Positions 8,038 through 17,410 of a stretch of DNA of 64,000 nt are shown one piece after another. This DNA is from Streptomyces brasiliensis (GTDB lineage: Bacteria; Actinomycetota; Actinomycetes; Streptomycetales; Streptomycetaceae), in contig NZ_BMQA01000012.1 of NCBI RefSeq assembly GCF_014647875.1, forward strand, positions 62,001 to 126,000, written 5' to 3'. The position numbers were made by a program, and so were the translations under genes. Under the pieces are notes generated by a model. That model did no database searches, was not told where the DNA came from, and was given only the letters and a program-made list of their open reading frames with translations. How positions within the stretch are numbered: the first letter of the stretch is position 1; each line of letters begins with the position of its first letter.

Positions 8038-8607
8038 ATGAACATCATGCTGTTTCACTCGACCTACGGCCTCAGGCCCGCCGTGCGGGAGGCCGCGGAG
8101 CGGTTGCGCGGCGCCGGGCACGAGGTGTGGACGCCGGACCTCTTCGAGGGGCGCACGTTCGAGACGGTCGAGGAGGGCATGGCCTTCAAGGAGGAGACCG
8201 GCAAGGACGAGCTGCTGAAGCGGGCCGTCCTGGCGGCGGCGCCGTACTCGGAACGAGGGCTCGTGTACGCAGGGTTCTCGCTCGGCGCCTCGATCGCGCA
8301 GACCCTCGCCCTCGGTGACGAGAGGGCTCGCGGGCTGCTGCTCCTGCACGGCACGTCGGACCTCGCGCCGAACGCCTCCGTGGACGAGCTGCCGGTCCAG
8401 CTGCACGTGGCCGAGCCGGACCCGTTCGAGACGGACGACTGGCTGAGCGCCTGGTATCTGCAGATGGGCAGGGCGGGAGCGGACGTGGAGGTGTACCGGT
8501 ACGCCGGGGCCGGTCACCTCTACACCGACCCCGGCCTGCCGGACTACGACGAGGAGGCCGCCGAGGCCACCTGGCGGGTGGCGCTCGGCTTCCTGGAAAC
8601 CCTCTAG
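8038..8607 (+). CDS. Dienelactone hydrolase family protein
   Basis: This 189-aa protein starts MNIMLFHSTYGLRPAVRE and has an alpha/beta-hydrolase layout with a nucleophile elbow in YAGFSLGASIAQTLA. That elbow carries serine (GFSLG) rather than the cysteine of classical dienelactone hydrolase. A late Asp in VAEPDPFETDDW and His in AGAGHLYTD complete a possible triad. The frame is open further upstream, but ATG 8038 begins the conserved strand. No clear Shine-Dalgarno precedes it. Substrate unknown. Confidence 0.82.
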   Translation: MNIMLFHSTYGLRPAVREAAERLRGAGHEVWTPDLFEGRTFETVEEGMAFKEETGKDELLKRAVLAAAPYSERGLVYAGFSLGASIAQTLALGDERARGLLLLHGTSDLAPNASVDELPVQLHVAEPDPFETDDWLSAWYLQMGRAGADVEVYRYAGAGHLYTDPGLPDYDEEAAEATWRVALGFLETL

Positions 8608-8643
8608 TGCTGTGGCCGGTGAACCTTCCGGTCACAGCACTAG
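8604..8643. terminator. Near-perfect 16-bp inverted repeat / terminator hairpin
   Basis: CTAGTGCTGTGGCCGG (8604-8619) pairs with CCGGTCACAGCACTAG (8628-8643) with one mismatch and an 8-nt loop. It begins over the stop codon of the hydrolase and lies between convergent genes, so it can terminate both. The sequence resembles a palindrome I believe recurs in Streptomyces genomes. The remaining 8644-8772 shows no gene. Confidence 0.7.
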
Positions 8644-8772
8644 GTCAGCCGGCCTGGTGGGTGTCGCGGCTCTCGGGGCACTGGTGGGGTGGTGCGCCAC
8701 CCCATGCAAGGGCGGCGCACATGCCCTCGAAGGGGCCGCTGTCGGCCGAAATCCGCTGACGGCACCCGGTGG

Positions 8773-10431
8773 TTACACGGGGTCGTAGGTGCGTTCGGCC
8801 TTCTGCGTGCCGCTGCGGGTGCGGTACGAACGCGTCCAGGACGAGGTCGCGTCGGCCTTCGTGCGGTCGGACAGGACGTAGTAGTCCATCTGCGCGCGGT
8901 CGGCGGTGATGTCCAGGACGCCGTAGCCGTGCCGGTCGGTGTCGACCCAGTGGACGTGGCGGTTCGCGGCCTGGATCACGGGGGCGGCGACCGCGGAGAC
9001 CAGGCCCTCGGGGACCTTCACGATGTCGTCGAGGTTGTCGGAGGTCACCGAGGTCACCACGAACTCCGTGGCGGCCGAGGCCGACAGCGGGTAGGTGCCG
9101 GCGTCCACCGGCACGTCGTTGGCCCACGCCATGTGGATGTCGCCGGTCAGGAAGACGGTGTTGCGGATGGCGTTCGAGCGCAGGTGGGCCAGCAGCTCAC
9201 GGCGGTCGTCGGTGTAGCCGTCCCACTGGTCGGTGTTGACGGCCAGGCCCTCCTGCGGCAGGCCGAGCAGCTTGGCCAGCGGCTTGAGGAGGTCGGCGGA
9301 GAGGGAGCCGACGGCGAACGGCGAGATCATCACCGAGTTGCCGACGAGCCGCCAGGTGGTGTCCGACCCCGTCAAGTTGGACTTCAGCCAGTCGAGTTGG
9401 GCCCGTCCCGTGATCGTACGGTTCGGGTCGTCGACCGAACCGCTGCCCAGGGAAACCTGCTGAGAGCGGAAGGAGCGCAGGTCGAGCAGGGACAGATCGG
9501 CGAGCTTGCCGAAGCGCAGCCGGCGGTAGGTGGTGCCGGCGATCGCCGGGCGGACCGGCATCCACTCGAAGTAGGCCTGCTTGGCGGCCGCCTGACGGGC
9601 CGTCCAGGTTCCCTCGGCGCCCTCGGTGTGGTTCTCGGCGCCGCCCGACCACGAGTCGTTGGCGAACTCGTGGTCGTCCCAGATCGCGATGACGGGTGCT
9701 TTGGCGTGCAGGGCCTGCAGATCGGGGTCGGTCTTGTACTTCCCGTGCCGGGTGCGGTAGTCGGCGAGCGTGAGGATCTCGTGCGTGGGCGCGTGCTGGC
9801 GTACGACGGTGCCACGCGTGCCGTAGTCGCCGGTGCCGTACTCGTAGATGTAGTCGCCCAGGTGCAGCCAGGCGTCGAGATCGCCCCGCGCCGCGAGGTG
9901 GCGGTAGGAGGCGAAGTAACCGGCCTCCCAGTTGGCGCAGGAGACGACGCCGAAGCGCAGGCCGGAGACGGTCGCGTCCGCCGCCGGCGCGGTGCGGGTG
10001 CGCGCCACCGGGGAGTCGGTGCCGCCCGCCGAGAAGCGGAACCAGTAGTCGGCGGCCGGCTCGAGACCGCGGATGTCCGCCTTGACCGTGTGGTCGGCGG
10101 CGGCCGTCGCGGTGGTGGACCCCGAGGCGACCACGTTCGTCAGCGCCTTGTCCGTGGCGACGACCCAGCTCACCGCGGTGTCCGGGCCGAGCCCCGAACC
10201 CGGTATGGCCTCGGCGGTCGGCGTCACTCGCGTCCACAGCAGGATGCCGTCGGGCAGCGGGTCACCGGAGGCGACGCCGTGCAGGAAGGCGGGGGTCTGG
10301 GCGGCGGCGCGCGCCGGAAGTGCGGCAGCGATCGGTCCGGCCAGAACAGCAGTCGCCGCCGCGGCCTTGACGACCGTACGGCGGCGTGGCGAGAGGGAGT
10401 TGCCCTCGGTTGATCTGTATCGACTGGTCAC
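8773..10431 (-). CDS. phoD: Tat-exported alkaline phosphatase D
   Basis: The 552-aa protein starts (GTG) with a twin-arginine signal: SPRRRTVVKAAAATAVLAG at about residues 13-31, with a likely AxA cleavage near PARAAAQ. The mature part matches PhoD phosphatases: an N-terminal PhoD_N sandwich (FLHGVASGDPLPDGILLWTR), then the metallophosphatase domain with SCANWEAGYF, LHLGDYIYEYG, AIWDDHEFANDSW and FLTGDIHMAW, which carry the metal ligands. It releases phosphate from extracellular phosphomonoesters or diesters. In Streptomyces such genes are usually activated by PhoR-PhoP; I saw only a poor PHO-box-like sequence upstream. Confidence 0.95.
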   Translation of the reverse strand: MTSRYRSTEGNSLSPRRRTVVKAAAATAVLAGPIAAALPARAAAQTPAFLHGVASGDPLPDGILLWTRVTPTAEAIPGSGLGPDTAVSWVVATDKALTNVVASGSTTATAAADHTVKADIRGLEPAADYWFRFSAGGTDSPVARTRTAPAADATVSGLRFGVVSCANWEAGYFASYRHLAARGDLDAWLHLGDYIYEYGTGDYGTRGTVVRQHAPTHEILTLADYRTRHGKYKTDPDLQALHAKAPVIAIWDDHEFANDSWSGGAENHTEGAEGTWTARQAAAKQAYFEWMPVRPAIAGTTYRRLRFGKLADLSLLDLRSFRSQQVSLGSGSVDDPNRTITGRAQLDWLKSNLTGSDTTWRLVGNSVMISPFAVGSLSADLLKPLAKLLGLPQEGLAVNTDQWDGYTDDRRELLAHLRSNAIRNTVFLTGDIHMAWANDVPVDAGTYPLSASAATEFVVTSVTSDNLDDIVKVPEGLVSAVAAPVIQAANRHVHWVDTDRHGYGVLDITADRAQMDYYVLSDRTKADATSSWTRSYRTRSGTQKAERTYDPV

Positions 10432-10460
10432 GAGCGATCAGGTTACTGATCGGTACGAAC

Positions 10461-10496
10461 AAGAGCGGGCGAACTCGTGAAAGTTCGCCCGCTCTT
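10461..10496 (-). terminator. Strong intrinsic terminator downstream of the thioredoxin-like gene
   Basis: AAGAGCGGGCGAACT (10461-10475) and AGTTCGCCCGCTCTT (10482-10496) form a perfect 15-bp stem with a 6-nt loop. It sits 29 bp after the DsbA-like stop and before phoD, isolating the two minus-strand genes. Confidence 0.88.
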
Positions 10497-10525
10497 CATC
10501 CGACGGCCGCTCCGCGACCGGCGGG

Positions 10526-11368
10526 TCAAGCCTTGAGAGCCGCGTCCACCACGGAGGTGAAGTCCGCCACCGTCATCGGCGGGTTCTGGCTGCCCGGCGT
10601 GGTGAGGATCTTGCCGTCCATCACGAAGCTCGGAGTGCCGCTCACGCCGTCCTTGTTGGTGTCGAAGGTCTTCGACATGGCCAGGGCCCAGGCGTCGTAG
10701 GTGCCGTTCTTCACGGCGTTCTGGAACTTGGCGTTGCCCTTCAGTGCCGGGACGGTGTCCGCGACCTTGATGAGGTAGTCGTCGCTCTTGAACTTGTCGT
10801 CGGTCTCCTCGGGGTGGTACTTGCTCGAGTACAGCGCGGTCTTGTACTCGAGGAAGGCCTCCGGGCCGACGTTCAGCGCGGCGCCCAAGGCGCTCATCGC
10901 GTTCTTGGAGCCCTCGCCGCGCGAGCCGATCTGGCCCTTGCCCATCGCGTCACCGTCGAGGAAGGTGCCGCCTATGTACTGGATCTTGAACTTGCCGTCG
11001 TCGATGTCCTTCTTCACGGTCGAACCGACGGTCTGCTCGAACTGGGCGCAGATCGGGCAGCGCGGGTCCTCGTAGACCTTGAGGGTCTTCTGCGCGGTGT
11101 CCTTGCCGATGACCACGGTGGTGCCGTCCGTGCCCGTCGTGTTGGCCGGAGCGACGACCTTGTCGTCCTTCATGGCCTCCCAGTAACCGGGCTTGTTGTT
11201 CTGGACGACGGCGTAGCCGATGCCGCCCGCCGCGGCCAGCACGGCCACGACCGACGCGGCCACGATGACCTGCCGCTTGACCTTGGCCCGCTTGGCCTGC
11301 TTCTCGCGTTCCAGGCGCAGCCGCTCCCGGGCCGCCGTCTTCGACGCCTGGCTGTTCCGCTTGCTCAT
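10526..11368 (-). CDS. Membrane-anchored DsbA-like thioredoxin-fold protein
   Basis: The 280-aa protein starts MSKRNSQASKTAARERLRLE with a very basic cytoplasmic N-terminus, one membrane anchor (VIVAASVVAVLAAAGGIGYAV, about 38-58) and an extracellular thioredoxin domain with active-site CPIC in YEDPRCPICAQFEQ. A cis-proline loop follows in GVSGTPSFVMDG. It probably oxidises or isomerises disulfides in exported proteins. GGAGATCACCACT before ATG 11368 sets the start. A paralogue with the same architecture lies at 42152. The gene ends at a strong terminator. Confidence 0.88.
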   Translation of the reverse strand: MSKRNSQASKTAARERLRLEREKQAKRAKVKRQVIVAASVVAVLAAAGGIGYAVVQNNKPGYWEAMKDDKVVAPANTTGTDGTTVVIGKDTAQKTLKVYEDPRCPICAQFEQTVGSTVKKDIDDGKFKIQYIGGTFLDGDAMGKGQIGSRGEGSKNAMSALGAALNVGPEAFLEYKTALYSSKYHPEETDDKFKSDDYLIKVADTVPALKGNAKFQNAVKNGTYDAWALAMSKTFDTNKDGVSGTPSFVMDGKILTTPGSQNPPMTVADFTSVVDAALKA

Positions 11369-11463
11369 AGTGGTGATCTCCATGTGGGACGCGCACATGT
11401 CGTACGCGGGATACGTGCGGGGGACGGGTCGTGCTCAGATGCTGTGCGGAGCGACGGTGTCGC

Positions 11464-12150
11464 TCAGGCGGGAGCGGCCGAGCACGGCGGTCCACGCCGT
11501 CCCAGGGAGTGCGCGAGGAGCAGGTCACGAGTGGCGGCGGTGCGCGGCGCCGGACGCGGCAGGCGGCGTACCGGAGCGAGCAGCCATACCGTCACCGCGG
11601 CCGCCGCCACCAGCAGCGGGCGGAAGGTGGTCGCGGCGACCGCGCGCAGGAGCTGGCCCAGGGCCCGCTCGCTGCGGCGCAGCCAGGCGGCAGCGAGGAG
11701 TCCGACGCCGACATGGGCGGCCAGCAGCAGCCAGGCGGCGGCCGGGTCGGCGTGCGCCAGCAGGGCCGAGGCACGGTCGTGGCCGCCGGTCACCTGGGCC
11801 AGCGGGGTGCCCACGGTACCGCCGCGGCACAGCACGTCCAGGCCGACCGCGCGCAGTGGGCCTGCGATCGGGCCGCCCGCCCGGCCGTAACAGGCGTGCT
11901 GGCCGCTGGTGAACACCGTGTCGACGACCAGTTCCAGCGGGACGAGCAGCGCCGCGATACGGCCGAAGCCGCGCTCGCGGCCCGCCAGCACGTACGCCGT
12001 GACGAAGACCCCCGCGGCGACCGCGGTCACGGTCGCCAACGGCAGCGGGACCCGGGACAGCAGCACGTGCGACGCGGTGCCGATCGTCACGACCACGGCC
12101 GTGAACAGCGCCGCGCGCACGGCTCTGAGCTGGGTCCCGGATATGTCCAT
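11464..12150 (-). CDS. Hypothetical integral membrane protein
   Basis: I do not recognise a family. The 228-aa protein has five or six hydrophobic segments (ALFTAVVVTIGTASHVLL, ATVTAVAAGVFVTAYVLA, IAALLVPLELVVDTVF, AAWLLLAAHVGVGLLAAAWL, PLLVAAAAVTVWLLAPV) and a short basic C-terminus. It contains a conserved-looking SGQHACYGRAGGP loop with cysteine, and a second loop with VLCRGG; two loop cysteines beside a disulfide-oxidoreductase gene are suggestive but not proof of a link. It lies 95 bp upstream of the thioredoxin-like gene on the same strand. Confidence 0.7.
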   Translation of the reverse strand: MDISGTQLRAVRAALFTAVVVTIGTASHVLLSRVPLPLATVTAVAAGVFVTAYVLAGRERGFGRIAALLVPLELVVDTVFTSGQHACYGRAGGPIAGPLRAVGLDVLCRGGTVGTPLAQVTGGHDRASALLAHADPAAAWLLLAAHVGVGLLAAAWLRRSERALGQLLRAVAATTFRPLLVAAAAVTVWLLAPVRRLPRPAPRTAATRDLLLAHSLGRRGPPCSAAPA

Positions 12151-12216
12151 AGCGCAGAAGAGTGTGTCACGTACTCATGTAAGAGGCCCCTAAAAGGTGC
12201 CTGTGAGTGCGTGCCG

Positions 12217-13542
12217 TCACAGACCCGGAATGCGACCGTTGCGGAACAGGTCGACGAAGATCTGGTGGTCGGCACGCGCGCGTGAGCCGTACGTGTGCGC
12301 GAAGTCCGTCAGCAGATCCGCGAAGCCGTCCTCGTCGGCGGCGATCGCCGCGTCGATGGCCCGCTCGGTGGAGAACGGCACCAGGGACTCGCCGGAGGTG
12401 TCGTCCGCCGCCGCGTGCATGGTGGCGGTGGCGCGTCCCAGGTCGGCGACGACGGCCGCGATCTCCTCCGGGTCGTCGATGTCGCCCCAGTCCAGGTCCA
12501 CGGCGTACGGCGAGACCTCGGCGACCAGCTGGCCCGTGCCGTCCAGCTCGGTCCAGCCCAGCCACGGGTCGGCGTGCGCCTGCAGGGCGCGCTGGGAGAT
12601 CACCGTGCGGTGGCCCTCGTGCTGGAAGTAGTCACGGATCGCCGGGTCCGTGATGTGGCGGGAGACGGCCGGGGTCTGGGCCTGCTTGATGTAGATCACC
12701 ACGTCGTTCTCCAGGGCGTCGCTGTTGCCCTCGAGAAGGATGTTGTACGACGGCAGGCCCGCGGAGCCGATGCCGATGCCGCGCCGGCCCACCACGTCCT
12801 TCACCCGGTAGGAGTCCGGGCGGGCCAGGGACGACTCCGGGAGGGTCTCCAGATAGCCGTCGAAGGCCGCCAGGACCTTGTAGCGCGTGGCCGCGTCCAG
12901 CTCGATGGAGCCGCCGCCCGGGGCGAACCGGCGCTCGAAGTCGCGGATCTCGGTCATCGAGTCCAGCAGCCCGAACCGGGTCAGCGAGCGGGCGTCGCGC
13001 AGCGCGTCGAGCAGCGGGCCCTGCGCGGTGTCCAGGGTGAAGGGCGGCACCTCGTCGCTCTTGGCGCCCGTGGCCAGGGCGTGGATCCGCTCGCGGTACG
13101 CGCCCGCGTACACCTGCACCAGCTCGGTGATCTGCTCGTCGCTGAGCGCCTTCGCGTACCCGACCAGGGCGACGGAGGCGGCGAAGCGCTTCAGATCCCA
13201 CGTGAACGGGCCGACGTACGCCTCGTCGAAGTCGTTGACGTTGAAGATCAGCCGGCCGTTGGAGTCCATGTACGTGCCGAAGTTCTCCGCGTGCAGGTCG
13301 CCGTGGATCCACACGCGCGAGGTGCGCTCGTCCAGGTAGGGGCCGCCACGCCTCTCGCTCTCGAGGTCGTGGTAGAAGAGGCAGGCCGTGCCCCGGTAGA
13401 AGGCGAAGGCGGAGGCCGCCATCTTGCGGAACTTCACGCGGAACGCGGCCGGGTCGGCGGCCAGGAGCTCGCCGAAGGCGGTGTCGAAGACGGCGAGGAT
13501 CTCCTCGCCGCGCTGCTCGTCGTTGAGCTGGGGAACCGACAT
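12217..13542 (-). CDS. DUF2252 domain-containing protein
   Basis: The 441-aa protein matches the DUF2252 family, which looks like an aminoglycoside-phosphotransferase/kinase-like fold. Visible features are FYRGTACLFYHDL, the HRD-like WIHGDLHAENFGTY and the DFG-like FNVNDFDEAYVGPFTWDLKR. The pattern GDLHxxNFG...NDFDE is what one expects of a kinase catalytic loop and metal-binding Asp, but the biochemical role is unknown. AGGAGG nine bases before ATG 13542 fixes the start; the frame itself is open to 13596. It is divergent from dnaE. Confidence 0.88.
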   Translation of the reverse strand: MSVPQLNDEQRGEEILAVFDTAFGELLAADPAAFRVKFRKMAASAFAFYRGTACLFYHDLESERRGGPYLDERTSRVWIHGDLHAENFGTYMDSNGRLIFNVNDFDEAYVGPFTWDLKRFAASVALVGYAKALSDEQITELVQVYAGAYRERIHALATGAKSDEVPPFTLDTAQGPLLDALRDARSLTRFGLLDSMTEIRDFERRFAPGGGSIELDAATRYKVLAAFDGYLETLPESSLARPDSYRVKDVVGRRGIGIGSAGLPSYNILLEGNSDALENDVVIYIKQAQTPAVSRHITDPAIRDYFQHEGHRTVISQRALQAHADPWLGWTELDGTGQLVAEVSPYAVDLDWGDIDDPEEIAAVVADLGRATATMHAAADDTSGESLVPFSTERAIDAAIAADEDGFADLLTDFAHTYGSRARADHQIFVDLFRNGRIPGL

Positions 13543-13571
13543 CGCGTAGTGCCTCCTGGTGCGTGACGTGT

Positions 13572-13590
13572 ACGACAGCGTGTCTGTCGT
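13572..13590. promoter_or_regulatory. Palindrome between divergent DUF2252 gene and dnaE
   Basis: ACGACAG-CGTGT-CTGTCGT is a perfect 7-bp inverted repeat with a 5-nt centre, 30 bp upstream of the DUF2252 start codon. It could be an operator. A TAGGAT -10-like hexamer for dnaE is at 13644-13649. No regulator is known. Confidence 0.35.
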
Positions 13591-13723
13591 GTCCAACGCA
13601 CGAAGGTACGCGGGAGTGCCCGCGGAGTGTCAGTCCCGAGGCATAGGATTCGAGCTTGTCCCCCAGACTGCCTGCAGCCGGTCGGAAGATCGTCGATGCC
13701 TGTTTCCCTCGGAGGCCGAAACC

Positions 13724-16700
13724 GTGTCAAAGCCGCCCTTCACGCACCTGCACGTCCACACCCAGTACTCGCTGCTGGACGGTGCCGCGCGGCTCAAGGA
13801 CATGTTCAACGCCTGCAACGAGATGGGCATGACGCACATCGCCATGTCCGACCACGGAAACCTCCACGGGGCGTACGACTTCTTCCACTCCGCACGGAAG
13901 GCCGGAGTCACCCCGATCATCGGGATCGAGGCCTATGTCGCGCCCGAGTCGCGGCGCAACAAGCGCAAGATCCAGTGGGGCCAGCCGCACCAGAAGCGCG
14001 ACGACGTCTCCGGTTCCGGTGGTTACACCCACAAGACGATGTGGGCGGTCAACAGGACGGGCCTGCACAACCTCTTCCGGCTGTCCTCCGACGCGTACGC
14101 GGAGGGCTGGCTGCAGAAGTGGCCGCGCATGGACAAGGAGACCATCGCCCAGTGGTCCGAGGGGATCGTCGCCTCCACCGGCTGCCCCTCCGGCGAGCTC
14201 CAGACCCGGCTGCGTCTCGGGCAGTACGACGAGGCCCTCAAGGCGGCCGCCGACTACCAGGACATCTTCGGCAAGGACCGCTACTTCCTGGAACTGATGG
14301 ACCACGGCATCGACATCGAGCACCGGGTCCGCGACGGCCTGCTGGAGATCGGCAAGAAGCTCGGCATCCCCCCGCTGGTCACCAACGACTCGCACTACAC
14401 GTACGCGCACGAGGCCGGCGCCCACGACGCCCTGCTGTGCATCCAGACCGGCAAGAACCTCTCGGACCCGGACCGCTTCAAGTTCGACGGCACCGGCTAC
14501 TACCTGAAGTCCACGGACGAGATGTACGCCATCGACTCCTCGGACGCCTGGCAGGAGGGCTGCGCCAACACGCTCCTCGTGGCCGAAATGGTCGACACCA
14601 CGGGCATGTTCGAGAAGCGCGACCTCATGCCCAAGTTCGACATCCCCGAGGGCTACACCGAGGTCACCTGGTTCAAGGAGGAGGTCCGCCGCGGCATGGA
14701 GCGCCGCTTCCCCGGCGGCATCCCCGAGGACCGCCAGAAGCAGGCCGACTACGAGATGGACGTCATCATCTCGATGGGCTTCCCCGGCTACTTCCTCGTC
14801 GTCGCCGACTTCATCATGTGGGCCAAGAACAACGGCATCGCGGTCGGCCCCGGCCGAGGCTCCGCCGCAGGCTCGATCGTCGCCTACGCCATGGGCATCA
14901 CCGACCTCGACCCGATCCCGCACGGCCTGATCTTCGAGCGGTTCCTCAACCCCGAGCGCATCTCGATGCCCGACGTCGACATCGACTTCGACGAGCGCCG
15001 GCGCGTCGAGGTCATCCGGTACGTGACGGAGAAGTACGGCGCCGACAAGGTCGCCATGATCGGCACCTACGGCAAGATCAAGGCGAAGAACGCCATCAAG
15101 GACTCGGCGCGCGTGCTGGGCTACCCGTACGCCATGGGCGACCGGCTCACCAAGGCGATGCCCGCCGACGTCCTCGGCAAGGGCATCGACCTGAACGGCA
15201 TCACGGACCCCTCGCACCCGCGCTACGGCGAAGCGGGCGAGATCCGCGGGATGTACGAGAACGAGCCGGACGTGAAGAAGGTCATCGACACCGCCAAGGG
15301 CGTCGAGGGCCTGGTCCGGCAGATGGGCGTGCACGCCGCCGGCGTGATCATGTCCAGCGAGACCATCACCGAGCACGTCCCCGTGTGGGTCAGGCACACC
15401 GACGGCGTGACCATCACGCAGTGGGACTACCCGAGCTGTGAGTCGCTCGGCCTGCTGAAGATGGACTTCCTCGGCCTGCGCAACCTCACGATCATGGACG
15501 ACGCCGTCAAGATGGTGAAGGCCAACAAGGGGATCGACATCGATCTCCTGGGCCTCCCGCTGGACGACCCGAAGACCTTCGAACTTCTCCAGCGCGGCGA
15601 CACCCTGGGCGTCTTCCAGTTCGACGGCGGTCCCATGCGCTCGCTGCTGCGCCTGATGAAGCCCGACAACTTCGAAGACATCTCCGCCGTCTCGGCGCTC
15701 TACCGTCCGGGCCCGATGGGCATGGACTCGCACACGAACTACGCGCTCCGCAAGAACAAGCTTCAGGAGATCACGCCGATCCACAAGGAGCTGGAGGAGC
15801 CCCTCCAGGAGGTCCTGGACGTCACCTACGGCCTGATCGTCTACCAGGAGCAGGTGCAGAAGGCCGCCCAGATCATCGCCGGCTACTCGCTCGGCGAGGC
15901 CGACATCCTGCGTCGCGTCATGGGCAAGAAGAAGCCCGACGAACTGGCCAAGAACTTCACCATCTTCCAGGCCGGCGCCCAGAAGAACGGCTACAGCGAC
16001 GAGGCCATCCAGGCCCTGTGGGACGTGCTGGTCCCGTTCGCCGGCTACGCGTTCAACAAGGCGCACTCGGCCGCCTACGGCCTGGTGTCGTACTGGACCG
16101 CGTACCTGAAGGCGAACTACCCGGCCGAGTACATGGCCGGTCTTCTCACGTCCGTCAAGGACGACAAGGACAAGTCGGCGGTCTACCTCAACGAGTGCCG
16201 CCGCATGGGCATCAAGGTGCTCCCGCCGAACGTCAACGAGTCCGAGTCGAACTTCGCCGCCCAGGGCGACGACGTGATCCTCTTCGGCCTCTCCGCCGTC
16301 CGCAACGTCGGCACAAACGTCGTTGAGTCGATCATCAAGAGCCGCAAGGCCAAGGGGAAGTACGCCTCCTTCCCCGACTACCTCGACAAGGTCGACGCCG
16401 TGGTCTGCAACAAGCGGACGACGGAATCGCTGATCAAGGCCGGCGCGTTCGACTCGATGGGCCACACCCGCAAGGGCCTCACCGCGCAGTACGAGCCGAT
16501 GATCGACAACGTGGTGGCGGTCAAGCGCAAGGAGGCCGAGGGGCAGTTCGACCTCTTCGGCGGGATGGGCGAGGAGTCGAGCAGCGAACCCGGCTTCGGG
16601 CTCGACGTCGAGTTCACCGACGACGAGTGGGACAAGACCTATCTCCTCGCCCAGGAGCGGGAGATGCTCGGTCTGTACGTCTCCGACCACCCGCTGTTCG

Positions 16701-17263
16701 GTCTGGAGCACGTGCTGTCCGACAAGGCCGACGCCGGTATCGCCCAGCTCACCGGCGGCGAGCACGCGGACGGCGCGGTCGTCACCATCGGCGGCATCAT
16801 CTCCGGCCTGCAGCGCAAGATGACCAAGCAGGGCAACGCCTGGGCCATCGCCACGGTGGAGGACCTCGCGGGCTCCATCGAGTGCATGTTCTTCCCGGCG
16901 ACGTACCAGCTGGTGTCGACCCAACTCGTGGAGGACGCCGTGGTGTTCGTCAAGGGACGCCTCGACAAGCGCGAGGACGTGCCGCGGCTGGTCGCGATGG
17001 AGCTGATGGTTCCGGACCTGTCCAACGCGGGCACCAACGCGCCCGTGGTCCTCACCATCCCGGCCACGCGGGTCACTCCGCCGATGGTCAGCCGCCTCGG
17101 CGAGATCCTCAGCCACCACAAGGGCGACAGCGAGGTCCGCATCAAGCTCCAGGGTCCGCGCAAGACGACGGTGCTCCGCCTCGACCGCCACCGGGTGAAG
17201 CCGGACCCGGCCCTGTTCGGCGACTTGAAGGTCCTGCTCGGCCCGTCCTGCCTGGCGGGCTGA
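13724..17263 (+). CDS. dnaE: DNA polymerase III alpha subunit
   Basis: The 1179-aa protein is the replicative polymerase catalytic subunit. The N-terminal PHP domain begins with FTHLHVHTQYSLLDGA, the palm carries GPGRGSAAGSIVAYAMGI and the catalytic-aspartate motif PDVDIDFD, and the fingers/beta-binding region includes YGLIVYQEQV and ADILRRVMGKKK. A helix-hairpin-helix and an OB fold (VTIGGIISGLQRKMTKQG) follow. Length and order fit DnaE1 of actinobacteria, the essential replicase. The GTG start at 13724 is preceded by GGAGGCCGAAACC; the frame is open to 13559 but upstream codons lack conservation. The small replisome subunits are not in the window. Confidence 0.97.
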   Translation: MSKPPFTHLHVHTQYSLLDGAARLKDMFNACNEMGMTHIAMSDHGNLHGAYDFFHSARKAGVTPIIGIEAYVAPESRRNKRKIQWGQPHQKRDDVSGSGGYTHKTMWAVNRTGLHNLFRLSSDAYAEGWLQKWPRMDKETIAQWSEGIVASTGCPSGELQTRLRLGQYDEALKAAADYQDIFGKDRYFLELMDHGIDIEHRVRDGLLEIGKKLGIPPLVTNDSHYTYAHEAGAHDALLCIQTGKNLSDPDRFKFDGTGYYLKSTDEMYAIDSSDAWQEGCANTLLVAEMVDTTGMFEKRDLMPKFDIPEGYTEVTWFKEEVRRGMERRFPGGIPEDRQKQADYEMDVIISMGFPGYFLVVADFIMWAKNNGIAVGPGRGSAAGSIVAYAMGITDLDPIPHGLIFERFLNPERISMPDVDIDFDERRRVEVIRYVTEKYGADKVAMIGTYGKIKAKNAIKDSARVLGYPYAMGDRLTKAMPADVLGKGIDLNGITDPSHPRYGEAGEIRGMYENEPDVKKVIDTAKGVEGLVRQMGVHAAGVIMSSETITEHVPVWVRHTDGVTITQWDYPSCESLGLLKMDFLGLRNLTIMDDAVKMVKANKGIDIDLLGLPLDDPKTFELLQRGDTLGVFQFDGGPMRSLLRLMKPDNFEDISAVSALYRPGPMGMDSHTNYALRKNKLQEITPIHKELEEPLQEVLDVTYGLIVYQEQVQKAAQIIAGYSLGEADILRRVMGKKKPDELAKNFTIFQAGAQKNGYSDEAIQALWDVLVPFAGYAFNKAHSAAYGLVSYWTAYLKANYPAEYMAGLLTSVKDDKDKSAVYLNECRRMGIKVLPPNVNESESNFAAQGDDVILFGLSAVRNVGTNVVESIIKSRKAKGKYASFPDYLDKVDAVVCNKRTTESLIKAGAFDSMGHTRKGLTAQYEPMIDNVVAVKRKEAEGQFDLFGGMGEESSSEPGFGLDVEFTDDEWDKTYLLAQEREMLGLYVSDHPLFGLEHVLSDKADAGIAQLTGGEHADGAVVTIGGIISGLQRKMTKQGNAWAIATVEDLAGSIECMFFPATYQLVSTQLVEDAVVFVKGRLDKREDVPRLVAMELMVPDLSNAGTNAPVVLTIPATRVTPPMVSRLGEILSHHKGDSEVRIKLQGPRKTTVLRLDRHRVKPDPALFGDLKVLLGPSCLAG

Positions 17264-17317
17264 GCACGATCGGGCTCTCGACACAGGCTTCGGCGCCCCG
17301 GAGGTGAACCGAGCCAC

Positions 17318-17354
17318 AAAAAAGAGGGGCGCACCCGGTGCGGGTGCGCCCCTC
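17318..17354 (-). terminator. Intrinsic terminator for the 59-aa gene (probably bidirectional)
   Basis: GAGGGGCGCACCC (17324-17336) pairs with GGGTGCGCCCCTC (17342-17354). Read on the minus strand, the stem is followed by six Ts (17323-17318), a textbook terminator; it also lies after dnaE. Confidence 0.9.
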
Positions 17355-17410
17355 GTGTGTGCCTGGGCTTCAACGCCCTACCGGACTACGCGAGTCCGAG
17401 TGAGTCCGCC

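Noticed and set aside
10432..10460. PHO box (PhoP site) upstream of phoD
   Set aside because: The minus strand shows GTTCGTACCGATCAGTAACC, which only partly resembles GTTCACC direct repeats; too weak to call.
13727..17317. Long open frame antisense to dnaE (about 1200 codons)
   Set aside because: Same artefact of codon bias; no motifs, and dnaE on the plus strand is complete.
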